Below, piece by piece: positions 34,067-48,462 of a stretch of 64,000 nucleotides of DNA. Source of the stretch: Tomocerus qinae. Lineage: Eukaryota; Arthropoda; Collembola; Entomobryomorpha; Tomoceridae. The position numbers and the translations under genes were made by a program. The stretch is from contig CM034548.1 in assembly GCA_020055645.1 (NCBI GenBank), positions 2,232,001 through 2,296,000 on the forward strand. The letters are read 5' to 3'. The notes below the pieces were generated by a model. It did not search any database and was not told the DNA's origin. It saw only the letters and a list, made by a program, of their open reading frames with translations. Within the stretch, counting starts at the first letter, position 1. Each line of letters opens with the position of its first letter.

Positions 34067-37000
34067 TATGTAACATGTCAATAATAACTAAAAATTAGAG
34101 CGAAATGTTACTAAAATCCAAATTAATAGTTCAGTAAGGTGATCGCATTCTTAAGTTTTTGACAACCACCATTTCCACTAAAAAAAGAAATACTGCGTAA
34201 TTGTCTATTCTAAATTTTAAAATGGGACGGTCACCATAGTCACTAACTCGGCTCATAAAACAATCAGTTCGAGCTCATCTTTATTGTAAGGCGTGGGAAT
34301 AAAGAACTGAGGGGAAAATTAAAATTCTATGAATATCTCATCCATTGAGGGACGCTGATGATTGGCCAGGACTAAGAGATAAATTAAGTAAGCGTAGACG
34401 GGGAGCGAAATTTTAATCATCATCATATCATTTAAAGTTGAGTATGCTGTCCGATAGGGGATCATGTACAAAATAATGCTGAAATGCACACTGTGTAAGT
34501 TGTGCATCTGTCCGGGGAGTGTGGGAGACAATAGAAAAAATGGGAAATTGAAAATAAAGTATATGAAATGGCACAAGATGTGATTAGAGATCTACTTGTC
34601 ATCAAACTTTTACATTTTGCCCACTTGGCTTCTACTACCATTCATTTTCCACTAAATTATACCAGTAAGCGCAGCACTTGGTAGCACCGCTAGCCTCTAT
34701 CTGTATCTTTGCTTTGAACACATGTTTAAGGGCACCATACACAATATCTAAAAGGCCAAATTATACCCGACGATAAGAAGGCTTACCCATCGCTACGAAA
34801 ACCCCTTTGCCTATAGCTATACTAAATATAAAATGTATTCCTCCGCTAAGCCAGCTTATGCTTGGGCTTAAGATGTGACTTACGGATATCCAAGCCAAAG
34901 CATTGATCAGTTTTTTTAATGTACCCTAAGTGTTTTCTTATCCTATGCCATCTTTTGCAGGAAAATATATGGTACTTGGATAATTCATCAAAAACATTCT
35001 CCCATACTGACATCTGCATTTCGGTAAACCGATATCTGCATTTTCGTAAACCGAGTAGATTGAACCTACACGTTGATTGTCCAAGGCGAGTGCCATAAAC
35101 CGAAAAATCCAACAAGGACTACGTAAAACTGTCCTATAACCACATGCATTATAGCATTTATAATTTGAATCTAATCAAGTAATTAGGACTAGTATTTAGC
35201 ATTCCCATAATGACTTTCATTGAGCCAGGACATCAGTTCCGTCACTGTCTAAAAGGTTGCATAAAACCATTTTATTCGTGATGAAGTGATGAACGATAGC
35301 TACCCGATAGATGTAGTTATCAGTTACACTTATTTGTATTCTGTTAGGTTGACCTCTGATGCTTGGCGGAATTAATTAAATCTTAAATAGATTGTGTAAC
35401 TAGTTAGTTAAAACTAAATGTTATTTAAAACTTAGTTAAAACTGACTGTCGGATTGTGGGGTCAAAAAGCCTCGATCCATTCATCCCTTTTATCCTAGGA
35501 ATTATTAAAACGTTGTCGTCGTTTAAGAATGGCGACTGGAATTATATAAAAAATGTTGTGGTGTACTAACGTGTTATTATTTATACTTGATTGGAATAAT
35601 TAATGTTCTTCCTTCTGTATATGTAAGGAAACTGCTTTGGGCAAATATCTACGGATTATGACTAAATCGACCCATGACCCATCTATGAGTCTTTGAAACC
35701 CTGTACATATACAATAAATGGAATGTATGCCAGACAGAACAGTTAAGGTAATATCGAAGGAACTCATAAGTATATATCTTGCATTTTTAGATGCCAAGGC
35801 ACAAGTCAAGGATTAAGATCTCTCCCCTGACATATATTGTGATAATGGTATATTGATGGATCGCTTTTAATCTTTCGAATTTGAAACAAACAAAAAACTT
35901 TTAGATTTGTTCATCTTGCTTTTACGAGATCTAACCTTATAATAACATCTGAGTCATTTTCCCTGCACACTTTAGGCGAGTCTCCTGCTGGAAATGCAAT
36001 TTATTCAATTTCATCATGTGCCCTGTATATCTGTGACTCCATTTTCTCCAGTTTCATTATGCAGATGTGGTGTTACCTATATAGGTATTATTTGGTAAGA
36101 TAAAATTGTAAAGTCTAGAACTTTGTTCAAATCCCTTGCATGCAGACAAAAAACTCCCTTATACAATCCATTTGCTTGGTACGTACATTTGGTAGTATTT
36201 CATAGTTTACACAACTTTTAAAAACTGGTTTCATTGGAATAAAAGTCACGTTTGCTTATACCCATTTTCCTCGAAAATGGTTTTACAGCTGGATTAATGT
36301 ACAAGACAAACGAGTCTCCTCGACTTAAGTCACAAACGTTTAAAACTCTAACGTATCTCAACTAAACAGAAAAAATTTTTACGACATTGGTAATCTCATA
36401 GAATTAGAAACACACTAACACACGCTTCTAGAAGAAACATTTCCCTATCTCACAATGTATTAATTTATATGGAAGCGTTTGTTGTACGAAAGTACAAGAC
36501 CGGGAAACGTGTGTAAAAAGTGTGGAGAATGGAAGCTTTTTGCCTGTTTACAATATCCTGTTACTTATCCTGTTATTTTGTTATGCGTTATCTAAATCTC
36601 CTTTCTATATCTATGGGTAATCTTTAGCTGTATTTGACTATTAAATTCTTAGTGGAGGAAGTAGATGTGAGATATTATATTGGTGATAAAAGGTGTGTTT
36701 CCAAGCAAAAGTTGTGGAGAAACGGGAATAACTACAAATATACTCTGGTAATTCCATACTCAGAAATTTCCAAAAAAGCTTATTTTTGGAAAAATTGCTG
36801 CTCAAAGTACCAGATTTTAAGCTTGGAAGTGTACTTTTAATTTTGGGCGATGTAATTTCTAAAATGTTTGGTCTTTCTGAATCCTTACTTAAAATACTGA
36901 AGAAGTTCGAATTAAAAACTTATCATTATTTCAACCTTATTTTATCTTTTTTCTCCAGGGCATATGCATTTATGAACTTCCTTAAAATAAAGCAGGCACC

Positions 37001-40000
37001 TTTTGTCTTTTAAAATTGTAAAATTGAGTTTCTTTTCTTTCTCAATTAATAATTTACAAGCCAAATTAGAGAAATAGGCAGAGGAAAGTAGTCTGTTTTA
37101 GTTGTTACATATTGACGTGCATGAAAACAGAGCTTCTTTTGGAAACCTATAAAACCGTTTCAAAACCACTGACTGTGTGGACTATGGTCGACCATGCACT
37201 TTTCTTAAAACCTTCAACTGATCAAGTTGACTTTAGCTGACCAAGCTATTCTGACTGTACCAGTGCCGTAGCATAAGCTGATCAAGCTTTCTTGTACTAC
37301 TGATGAGGTTACCATCATCTTTCTGTCCCAGCTGACTTCACGCTGTCCAAGTGTCACTTTACGCTGTTCAAAAGTCAACTCGATTGAACAAGTCCGAAAT
37401 CTTACTTTGTAGTTTTGTATTTGTATAGGACGCTCAAGTGCCCGTTACGGAGGCACTAACATGTAAAATTAATTTAGTATTGCAATTCATTCATTCAACT
37501 AATAATTCTTGCCTCATTTAATTTTGTTTTGTAGCTCGAAGGATCGATATATTATAGTAACCATATTATCGGTATTAGTACAGTTTATTTCAAACCTTCC
37601 AACGACCTAGAAATCTAAAGGAGTTTTCTCTTTTTGGTACTTTTACTAGTCTCCTTCCTTTCTTGGATCACTCGGATCTTGTTGTATCTTATCTGTATTC
37701 AACATATATATACTTTAACACACGTTTGAAACAATTGTTAGCCAGGGATTTGTACAATAGGAGTGACAGTAGGAGCATCCTTTGCGATACTAGTATGCCT
37801 TGCTACGGGCTAGTCCGTACTCCGAAGGTGACAATTCGAATAATGTATAAATGATTGCTCTCTCTCCATAGCGTTTACAATAAAAATAACCTTCTTCCCA
37901 AACACATTGTCATTTAAAAACGGTTTAATTATATTATTAATATGTCCCAGTATATTACTGTCATTTTCGTCTGAGTGCGCTCAAAATTTATGATGAGCTC
38001 GAGGGAGAGGGTATGGACACCAATCTTATAAATATGGGCAGGGCATGGGTACTTATCCTACTAGAGCCACGGACATCTCTAATACTTACTAGTACTTACG
38101 CATAACATGGCCAATGATCACTGTTAAAAAGTAGTAGTTGCCTAAGCTGGTTTCAGAGAAAAGTGAGACTTGCAGCAGTAATCTATATACAGTAAATGTC
38201 TGAGGACTACTTCATCTCCAACAACGTTATAACTATATAACCATGGCCGGCATCGGGAAACGGATAATCATTTCCACTATAGCGCGGAGATGATCTGCCG
38301 TGAATGCCTGTCAGTCGATGTTTCGAATTCATTGAAAGATTACGACTTCCTCCGTCTCCTCCGATTACAATTCGCTTTGTTGACAACAATAAGTGCCTGT
38401 TCCCTAACCTGACACGCATCGTAAATATTGCTACTTAAATTATCTTTCGCCCTGGATGCAGTAATATTGACAAATTGTTTGCTGCTTTCTTCATCATTTA
38501 GTTATTTCACAACATTCACCCAACGGTTGTTTGCTCAAATGCTTAATGCACATATTTGACCTGCTTAATAATTTGACTGACTTTCGCAATTGCCTATCCA
38601 ATCAAGTCTATCAACTAGAATTGAAACTTGTGTATTCCTTTTTATTGTTGGCTTCATTTATCCTGCAAAATATACTTGCTTCCTTCCGATCCTGGATTTT
38701 ATGTTTCATATCAAATCTCTTGAGATTACAACGTGACTTATATCTGATGCTTATATACAACGTGATTTTGTGAAGCTGCTATCTTTATTATCACCTTAAT
38801 TATCCCTTTTCTTTGTTTAAGGGAAAGCTTAGAGGGAACTACCTTGTGCCCTTATTAAATATATGCCTGTTTATTGGTAGAGTATATGAATAAATATGCA
38901 TACGTTTGAACAAGGAAAGTGCAAACCCGAATCAATAAGATGCAGACACTATTTTATTCCATCTCAAGTGGTTACAGTAGTCAATATGATAAGAACGTTT
39001 AAAATTGGCTGCTGTTTCCTTTTTTGAGGAATGGACGTAAAACTTTTATATAATGCAAAGGCGACAATTGAAGAGACTAAAAATAAGTTTTTACAGATAG
39101 ACATCCAGTGCATGACATTCGCCTAGCACAGGAAGATGTTTCCAGAAGAGAAGAAATTATTTACATATCTGCTGTTACATGGCATTATACAGAGAGACAG
39201 CACATTATGTGAATCTAAGAAGAAATGCAAAAATTCTCTGGAGTCAGTGCACATATTTTAGTGAAAAGAGTCAATTTCCTTTCTGCTTCGTTCATGTGCA
39301 TAAGAATTCCATTAAAAGGGTACAGATTTGAAAATCTTTGTTTTTTTCTAGCGTAGCGTCGTAAAACAGGATTTGATTAACACATGGACCAATGGACCTG
39401 CAGTATATCTCCGTTTATATTGCCAAGTTACGGTTGCCTGCAGCTAGGCAACAACCGTTGAGTAGTATCATTTTACGGATGTCCTGCATTACTGTATCAT
39501 ACTCGTGTCATAGCCCATTATTGGTTGGTACTCGAAAGATTTATGTTATATATACAGGAGACAGTCCATGCAGTGTATGTACTATGGACACCTTTAGAAG
39601 TGACATTTTAGCAATACAATGGAACGAATGGGTTTCTTGGAATCTGGATTGAAATTACTGCGATATATTGCTGCTACGTGCTCTGAGACACTTTTATTTG
39701 TGAAAATCTTCAGGTCGAGTTTTTTCATCCTTGGCTGCTTTATTTCTGGAGTCATGCAGCAAATTCGAGTTTTTCCATCCTTTTGCCCAGTTGTCAGTCA
39801 GGTGTATTAGACTTTCCATTGTCTGCAGGGTTTGTCGCATAAGTAGTTGACGTGATGTGATTTAAACTATTTACACAAAATCTGTGCAAAACAAAAATGG
39901 GAAATTGGTGGATGTATACAAATGGGACTTATAAATATATGAACTACCTGGGAAGTCTGTTTGTATGGAGTTAAAGTGGGTTACCGAGTAAATTGACGTG

Positions 40001-41260
40001 AAGTAGAAACGGAGACTACAAAATACTTTGTCTGATCTCTTCCTCCTTGCCTTCACGTCACGTTTGATTTGACACGACACAGAGACAAAGTCTGAAGGCA
40101 AAGTTGAAGAGACTAAAATGGAGGCTGAAGTTGAGGAAAGTTGGTAAAGTTTTAGAATTTCGTAAAGTTAATAAAATAGATACTTTAAACCTTTAGTGCA
40201 CATAGTGACAGAGTGCCTAAGCGTCCTCCTCCTCCAAACACAAACACACAACAATATGCGGCCGCGTGTGAGTTCCAAAGTTGGAATATTGGTTGCCAAT
40301 GTTTTCAGAAAAGTTTTCATAAATAGGGTTCTGTGTGTAGTGCGCAGCCCATAGAAAAATAGAGCTGCGATTAGAAGAGGAACGCTGTGCATTGACATGA
40401 CAAAGCAAAAGTTGCTCTTATTTCCAGTTGAATGTCAATGTAGTTCCAGTAATAACTAATAATACAGTCTTGGAGTGAGTGTCATGCTACGCAAAGAAAT
40501 GTATCGCCGTGTCGTGGAAGGAATTCCTATGGAGAGACTTCCAGTAAAACTTTTATGAGTTCTAATAGAGAGTGTCGTTTTCTCTTGGCCTGTCAGACTT
40601 ACATAGTCCCACTTCATTGACAACAGACATCGGCTTTAACTTGTAGGACAGTCAAATGGAAGCGTGTCGCCCATTGTTAGACGACTCCAGACCTCTCCCT
40701 TCCAACTTCATGGGAAAGTCTCACGAACCTCTTTCAATTTATGTCGGATGAATGAAGCAAGCAATGAATGAATCCCAATGATACACAGACACACGCTACA
40801 GCAGATACCTCTTCACTCCCGCCTCCTCTCCTACTTTCTAACCATATTTTCACACTCCGCTCCACTTTAAAATCACAATTTTCTAATTCTTAAGATATTA
40901 AGGTTCGATAATTATAGATATAAACCTTATAATATGTAATCTCTATTCCCCTCCCCTGACGATCCTTTCCCAATCTTCTCAATCCCTTTGGATGCAACTG
41001 GATTAAGACACATGACAAATTTGTTTCTGTCCTGTTGAAAAATTGTCGAGGTTGAAACATAATAAAGGCAATTCTTTTGTATGAACGAGGACGAACGGCA
41101 GAAATTACTCATTTCTATAGAACTACTTCAACAAAAGGGATCTTGAGCGCCATAATTTAAAAAGTGGACTTCATTTACCAGGCTAGGGAAATGCTTGAGA
41201 CGTCAGTACTCAGTACTCAGTACCCATGCGCAAAGCTAATAGACGAGTGTACAGTTCAGT
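34067..41260. other. long AT-rich stretch with little recognisable content
   Basis: Small structures: a near-perfect 22-bp tandem pair at 35011-35055 (CATCTGCATTTCGGTAAACC type), and loosely repeated AGCTGAyCAAG motifs at 37195-37385. A G+C-richer minus-strand frame at 38207-38419, rich in Gly, Arg and Ser, might be an exon. A strong acceptor, TTTATCTTTTTTCTCCAG, at 36957 (plus) precedes only 18 open codons. A minus-strand frame at 40168-40398 starts with a signal-peptide-like MSMHSVPLLIAALFFYGL but is otherwise unsupported. Confidence 0.35.
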
Positions 41261-41625
41261 CAATGTACAAAATACCATTTACAACTTACCAGTGGTAAGT
41301 GGTTTTTAATGGTATAAAACGTTAAATACCACTCCGTAAAAATTAGTGATAATAATCGGGAAAAATGGGAAAAATAGTTTTATATTTTAAGAATTTAGAT
41401 AAAAATTAACCGCTAAATACAAAGTAACTTAGCAGCCTGTGATTTTTGTTACAAATTTACTCCCATTAAACTTGATATGTGTTTATCAAACAAAGACACA
41501 GTAACTAATTGAGACAAAATCGCCCTTTTCATTGACTGATTAATGAACTTTAATCAATAAATTCTCTCGCTCTTACTTAACTAAATGATGCTTCGTCAAA
41601 TGAAAAAATCTCGCATATTAGGTGT
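41261..41625. mobile_element. hAT-like element, family 2, truncated copy
   Basis: It begins CAATGTACAAAATACC (a CAGTG start with one change). It then repeats the subterminal block ACTTACCAGTGGTAAGTGG and the internal TAACTAATTGAGACAAAATC seen in the copy at 61959. Similarity fades around 41600-41625 and no right end is found, so it is 3'-truncated or heavily decayed. It has the same orientation as the 61959 copy and the opposite one to 30791-31391. Confidence 0.65.
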
Positions 41626-41689
41626 TTTAGGTGTCAGCCTGAAGATGCATATTGGCTAATTGATATCTTAAGGGATGATAAGCCATTTA

Positions 41690-42110
41690 GCACGTAGTTA
41701 TGAAGTAGCGCAGGTGCTTTACAGGAATGACTGATCTTATCTGTCCGTCTCTCTGTTAGCCCGATAACTGAAGAACGGTATGAGATAAGCAATTCAAACT
41801 TTCTCTACATGATTTAGGGATAAAAAGTGACGTCGAGTTCGAAAATAGACAAAATCGTACACACGCAAGATAGATAGATAATTAAACCACGCTTGCGGGC
41901 GTGGTTCAAAAATTGGCGTAACTTTAGTTATCGGAATTGTAGAACGTCATGACATTTGAAGAAGTTATTCGGTAGGTCAGGTCAAGTCATACAGGTCAAA
42001 ATGTCAAAGGTCATTGGAAAAATGCACTAAAATGTCATGTAACGTCCAAAGCCAGATTATCTCCTCTATTTTTTTACATGCATTTGATATGGCTTATTTC
42101 GTATCCTGAT
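41690..42110 (+). repeat. dispersed repeat fragment, copy B
   Basis: The block GCTTTACAGGAATGACTG, TCTGTCCGTC, GATAACTGAAGAACGG, then GTGACGTCGAGTTCG and CAAAATCG corresponds in order to 58788-58930. It carries a perfect 8-bp hairpin (AACCACGC and complement) where the other copies have CCCCT/AGGGG hairpins. It ends in TTTTTACATGCATTTG-TATGGCTTATT, like 59396-59426. Only one unit is present instead of a tandem array. Confidence 0.55.
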
Positions 42111-45100
42111 GTTTCTGATTCTTACAGTTTACCGGTAATGTTAAATCCCGCTATGTTTTGTTCAATAGGCTTCCTCACATTATTCTTTTCATGTAGTAAA
42201 TTATTGCATTCTTGTAAACGACAGTTGCTTGGTTGACATTTACTATGCAACAACAAATGCGCCGTAAGTGAACCTATAATTAAATATAATGTAGTGCAGT
42301 AATATTGTACATCTCTGTTATTTATGTTTTGTGTATTGTCTACCTTCTTAGGACGGAAATGCGTGGTTAAACTGCAGTACTCAAAAACATAAAAGTAAAC
42401 AGCTAGAATACAGTTCGCTACAGTTATGAAGTACTTTTCTTTGTATTGATTTACCCTGTCTTCTAAGACTTTTAAGGATGGCTTCTTCCTCAAACTTTTT
42501 TGCCTAAGTAAGTCTGATGTGCAAAATATTTATGATCTTCTTTAATATTGGTACACACGTATTGCGAACGTTTTCTTTCCGAGGATACACAACTATGCCA
42601 GCCAACTACTAAAATAATGAGAAAGTATTGGACTGAGTTACATAAACACCAGGAAAATCTTGAGCCCTAGTCAAGGCATGAGATGGCAGTCGGAGAAAGT
42701 AAACTCAAAACAAACCGAAAGCTTTGAGAAAACAACAAAGTCAAACTAGAACTCTTCCAGGGAAAACAACGTGATGCATATCCGGCTTAACGTTACAACA
42801 ACTTGTACCTACTTGGGTAGGTATTTAGATTCGTGATTAGATTACTCATTGTCAGTATTGTTACAGGATGTATTTATATAGATCACAATCCTATATGCCT
42901 ACATTATTATAATTATATGCGGAAGTATGAGGTACTACAAGAACAAAGAACGACTAATTAACACTCGCTAATCTTTTTCTGCTGGTTGGCTACATTTCCT
43001 TGCCTCTTTTTTATTTCCTACTTTTGTTTCCATTTCAGAACGGTGACAATAAAGTTTTGGTTTTACTACAGATCCTATATGCACATCTTTGCTTATTTGC
43101 CATTGCATATTTAAATAATTCAAACTATTTCAGATAGCAAGCCATGAGACAATTCTGCCTTAAGCGAACAAGTTATTAACTCTGTAGTAAATGATTGCAT
43201 AAAATATTTAATATAAAACTGGATTTAGTGTAACTCAGTTAAATTGTACTTTGTAATTGTAACAACTGCAAAGCAACCAAATATTAAAATGTTTCATGGT
43301 TCATTAATTCATTATATAGCTTTGTTAATATAAGTATAAGATAACTCTTAAATATATTATTGTGTTATTTGTGTTTATATGGACACGTGAGAATTCTTAG
43401 ATGCCTAAACTCATATAAATATTATTACGTTTGTTGTGATTTGATTCGCCTTTTCTATGCAGCCGTGTCCACAGCTAAGTATGCGATTTACTTTAGAGGA
43501 TCCGAGTGTAGAAAGGTTTTTAGAAATGTAGGTAGTTTCATCCGGATGCGCACTTAAGGATTATTCCACTCGATTAATTTGAAAATAAACTACGAAGCTA
43601 GATTTATAAAGCTTGAGCAAAGTCGCGTTTTATTAGACAGATGCTTCAGTTTCGTCGAGATTTTGCTATCTTTCGGATACACTACTTAGTGGAGAGATGA
43701 AGTTGCAAGATCACGATCCACGTGCCCAGACTAAGGACAAGAGGGAATTTTACCGACGGAGCTTATAAAGTATACAGCAGTTATTATAGACGCATGGAAT
43801 GTTAATATTCTCGCTCACAACTAGTGCTTGGGTTCTACGAATGGATGGAAGGCTTCAATCCTGACGAAATTCAAATAAAGTTCAATTAAGAATGCCTAAT
43901 TCGACATTGTTACTTGTTCTAGGTAGGCTGCGGTACTACAGACGCTAATAGATAACAATATTATGTGGATGAATGTAGCTAAGTAACATATAATAGTATA
44001 TGTAATACGTAGCTACATTTAACAGTATATACTGTTAAATATTTTTAATGTTATAGGCAGTAAGACATTGAGTAGGCATCTGGCAGTAAACAAATACTCG
44101 ACTTGTTATCCAATATCTACTATGTAAACAACCAATTTCAATCTTGTTTGCTGGGATTGCTTCTGCCCGACTTGCTTAATATAAGGATGAACTTGGCCGT
44201 CAAGAAATTGTTGCATTGGATTTGTATAGACCTGCAAGAGCCCTTTTGTATCCTTTTTGCAATATCATTACTATTTCATGTTGTTGGCAAGTTAAATCTC
44301 CGGGGACTTACAGTAGGTTGCATTCGCATGATATTAGAATTGAAAAATGTTTCTTTTAAATTATTTATTTATATTAGGTTCATTAAATAAGCCGATGTAG
44401 ACTAAAAACTTTACAATTTATAAGTATTCCTAAGCAAGACGGAATTTATAAACTTTACCTTCATCCTTACAACAAGACTTTTAATATTAGTAAAAGTTGT
44501 TACCAGTCCACTTTGATAACAGAAATGTCAAGTAAAAGTAAAACTGTGTGGACATGATGATAAAGCCAACAAATGTTGCCAATTAGATGTTGGCCGCGCC
44601 GCTATTACAGAGGAGGCTAGGGGAGGATTTATATTTTAATTGTTAAACTTTCTTCTGATACATGTACTTTCTTCTGATACATGATGTACATATAAAATAT
44701 TTTGTGAGCTAATAAAACGTTACGACGATAAGGGATTATATATAAATGTCCTAAAAACTCATAAACCGGCCACCTGTATGGAGGAAAATCCTTTTTTACC
44801 AAATATTCCACAAATATTATTCGATATTACAACCCAAGTGACGGCCAGTAACAAATTGCCAAAAGACTCGGTGAGCATGAAGGGTGCACACAAACTAATG
44901 TGGTGAATGTTTCTGTAGACAGATATTTCATTCAAGCACAAACACATCGTTCGCTACAGTTCTGTAAATTAATAAACTCGTATTTCTGTTTATATACACG
45001 TCCCTCAAGTAGGAGTTACCTACTCTATACTACTGAGCAACCTTTTTATCTAGCCTTCCTGTTTAATTTCCTTTTGTTCAACAGCAACTTTGAAATCCAT

Positions 45101-48100
45101 TCCGTCATATTGATTAAAACCAAGCTCAACTAGATACGTAATATATGGGTATTATTTACTCAGCTAGTTATGGCCTGAGTTCGTCAATCTTGTCCAAAAT
45201 TGTCTGCTTATGTGGTTACCAACAAGGCCTTCGTACTAAGTCTAGTTAAGATAAAAATGCGGACTTTTCATGTGATCAGAGAATGAAGGGTTGAAGTAAG
45301 GCAGTGGTTGCACAAATACCTATAATTGTTTTAATTAGGTTAGGTCCCTCAAAAGCGGGTCCTGACATGCCCTGTGTATTTCATGGCGCGATATTTTAAA
45401 TTTGCAACCATTCTTCTTACTTCAACCGAATGAAGGGTTGGTACCGGATCCCAGGGACAAAACTTCTTTCCACCATCATGGCTTTGGTGATATGTATGAC
45501 ATGATATTATTATGTATTGCTGCAAGTTATTTTCGCAGATCCATATAGAGATTAGGAAACTATTGTTCAAACCTATTTTAGAATGAAGAATGCTTTTTGT
45601 TTTTGAGACAAACAACACGCAATCAATATTACAGGTTTTCACTTCAAACTAATCGTGTAGTAGCACAAATAGCACTACCGTTTATGTGGAGACATTCTTA
45701 GAGGTTTTAGTGTCGAGTGTGCGTCAACATTTCCAGTTTATGAAATGAACAGAGATAGCAAATAGGTGGTAAAAAGAAGATTATGGATGGGAATGTCTAG
45801 GCAGACAATATGCTTGTTGCGTGAGTTAAAGTGCATGTGTTCATATGGCTCGGATTGAAGATGTAGGGAAATGCTTCAGCATCATCGTAAATAATTCATC
45901 CACAAATTGTACGTACAATGCATCACCAAATAAATGCCTTAGAAACTTGAGCTGAAGCAGCTGCAACACGATAGTCCATGCCGCACAATAAACGTGATGG
46001 CAAGTTCTGTTATTTGTGTATAAGCTTGCACATTTAACGAGAATGCTGGATAAATGAGCTCGTCAACTATGAGACAATAATGGTAAGTAATATCTGGAGC
46101 TCGAGTGAGTCTAATGAACAACCAGCACGCAACAGTGACTTTTTGGCTCGTTTTCATTTTAAGTTTAATTTCTCAACTTTCTACAACTATAATTGCCACG
46201 AAAATGAGTCTGAGAGAGAAGAATGAGCAAACTGCAACATTTCTGGCTCATAGCATCTCGCAGAGCAAAGGCTTTTTGTGAAAGTCCGAAGAGTACTACT
46301 TCAGTCTTTTGAAGAAAGTTCTAAGATGCTCTCTATCACATACTTCTGCGTTTACAGAAAGGAAATCTCCACATTGATGTACCTAGCTAAATATGAGCTT
46401 TCTGGCCAAGTTTAAATGTACACTATTTTTCAACCAGAGACATAAGGTTGAAGCTGTTCAAAGAATGAGGATGATTTATTTGTAAATAAATTTATGCACC
46501 GCCCACCAACAGTATCAAAAATGTGATATCATTTCACTTGGCAGTGTTACTTAAATGGTTTGCTTACAGTCCAAATCCCATTAAAATGCAGGTGGAAAAT
46601 ACATATACAGATATTATTTAATATCGGAAATTCAAAAAATTTATGGCACAGTGGGAAAAAGGAATGAGTATTTCGGTTGCTCATAATATTAGGAGAAAAC
46701 AACTTTCAGGAAAAAAATCATTTTTGCCCCTGTCAGGGGTAGGGGTGCCTGAAAGAGCGAAATCGGAATAATTTCTAGAAGGAGAAACAGTGGACCGATT
46801 TAAGTGAAACATTTTTTAAAAATTCATACTTTAGAGAAGGTTTAAATAAAATTTGGAAAAAATTAATTTTGACTAGGCCTGCTATTAAATTTCAAAAAAT
46901 TTCCGTGTTAACATTTTTCGGTTTAATTTTGAAAAAAGCAAATATTAATCCAGGGTGTAATTCTTTGTTTTATGTAATATGAATTGCATTAGCGCTTGCT
47001 CATTTTGCATCTGTGATCACCCTACCACGCGTATAGAGATACATATATAGATAAGATTGGAAAATTTATTGTTTCATCAAGTCTACCATTATAATATAGA
47101 CATTATAATATAGATATAGATGATGGCTTCACTTCTTCCTTAGGTTCAAGTTATTTTAAACATTGAGATAAAATAAAAATTGTTCAGTAGACTTCTGGCT
47201 TGTTGATGTTACAAACAATTTCAGAGTACCTACAAAACAATTTGAGTAAACAGGCTGAAAAACAGATGAAACGGAAAGCAGGCCAAGTCTAGGTTGTAGA
47301 AGTAATTCAGCAAAAGCGGTTTCCAAAAAGTCAAATAAAAAAGTTGTAAATCTTTTGCTGGTTTTTAGCCTTTCTACTGGACATGCCTTTAGGGAAAGTA
47401 AATGTATGTAAAGTTGTATCTCATTGTTAGGTAGTCCGATTCTCCGCCAGGAACTCAGAAGAAGGAAAGGCATGTTTTCCTCTATATGCAGATCTTACTT
47501 TTTGTATATCAGTTCCAATCTCCACAGCGCGAAAGAAAAAGTTGAAGAAATTGGGCACACAAAGTTGTTTTGATGTCATGTTGCTATTGTAGGTGTCATT
47601 CATTAGCCCATCACGTAATACCGGGACTGCCTATTGAATAATATTGAATGGCGTCTGTTTCTAGGATACTGGGGAAATGGGAGTAATATAGAATAAGTAC
47701 GTACATTCAATCTTAGAGACACTCTCATTCCTGTATTAGATTTTTATAGATGCGCGTTATTTGCTCTGCTGCACCAGACGAAGTTAAACTCCGTGCATTA
47801 TTGTTGTTATTGTATTGGAGCTACTGTTTGTTTCGGCGACTACTCATGTCACGGACGAACTCATCTAGCTATTCTTCGAGTGTCGTCCGTAGCATGTGGC
47901 GTGACTCTCCTGCACGTTGCTCCACTCAGGGTAGATGATCCTCGGAAAATTGCCATCTTTTCCTGGCCAGATAAACTGCCTCTCAGTCTTCACTCCAGAA
48001 ATAAAAAATCGAATTTCCCTAATGCTTTATTCAACTCTCAACCTAGTTATCTTGACAACCAATTATTTCAGAAATCAGTTTCTCCTCCACAATTACTTAT

Positions 48101-48462
48101 ACCCACCCACAAGTACGTGATAATGACACTTTTCATTATTGTGTTTTCTGCGTTAGGCTATCCTTCATTGTTAGTCATTATCTAAATTAATCATTTAAAT
48201 CCTTTCAACAGTGCCCACAGCTAAATTTAGAATTTTTGTCCGTTTATTAAATGCAAGTAATTATTGGTGTGCCAACACTACGTTTTCACCAGTGTAAATA
48301 GCTACTAGGAAAGTATTTGTAATATTGAACGTTCAAAAGGAATCTATGTGAATCCATGATGTATGTCGTGTTCCATTTTCATGCAGAATTTTTTAAAACA
48401 AACTCCTTCTGCGCCTTTATGAGTTAAATGGTTTCAATTAATTTATTAACCAATGGTTAATA
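42111..48462. other. AT-rich stretch, exon candidates only
   Basis: Noted: a perfect 24-bp palindrome at 44017-44040 (ATTTAACAGTAT and complement). A very strong plus-strand acceptor at 43038 is followed by 32 open codons with a hydrophobic core and a stop at 43137 (possible membrane-tail exon). Near 46725 a CCCCTGTCAGGGG hairpin resembles those of the dispersed hairpin repeat. The frames at 42122-42493 (-) and 47793-48185 (+) are of chance length. Confidence 0.35.
45421..45519 (-). CDS. possible internal exon of 33 codons, unrecognised
   Basis: On the minus strand an acceptor AAATAACTTGCAG and a GAA/GTAAGAAG donor bound exactly 99 open nucleotides in phase 0. The product begins QYIIISCHTYHQSHDGGKKF and ends CPWDPVPTLHSVE. 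The second half is richer in G+C and uses Cys, Trp, Pro and His, unlike random AT-rich translation. The family is not recognised and adjoining exons were not found. Confidence 0.28.

Noticed and set aside
33907-34098. Plus-strand frame of 63 codons
   Set aside because: It lies across the hAT-like element at 33855-34058 and is an artefact of that insertion.
42122-42493. Minus-strand frame of 123 codons with a Cys-rich stretch (HSKCQPSNCRLQECNN)
   Set aside because: The cysteine spacing loosely recalls zinc-binding domains but fits none. Length is within chance and base composition is that of surrounding non-coding DNA.
47156-47473. Minus-strand frame of 105 codons with an internal TTTTTCAG acceptor
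   Set aside because: The acceptor is good, but the following frame is AT-rich, has no donor or poly(A) support and no family resemblance.
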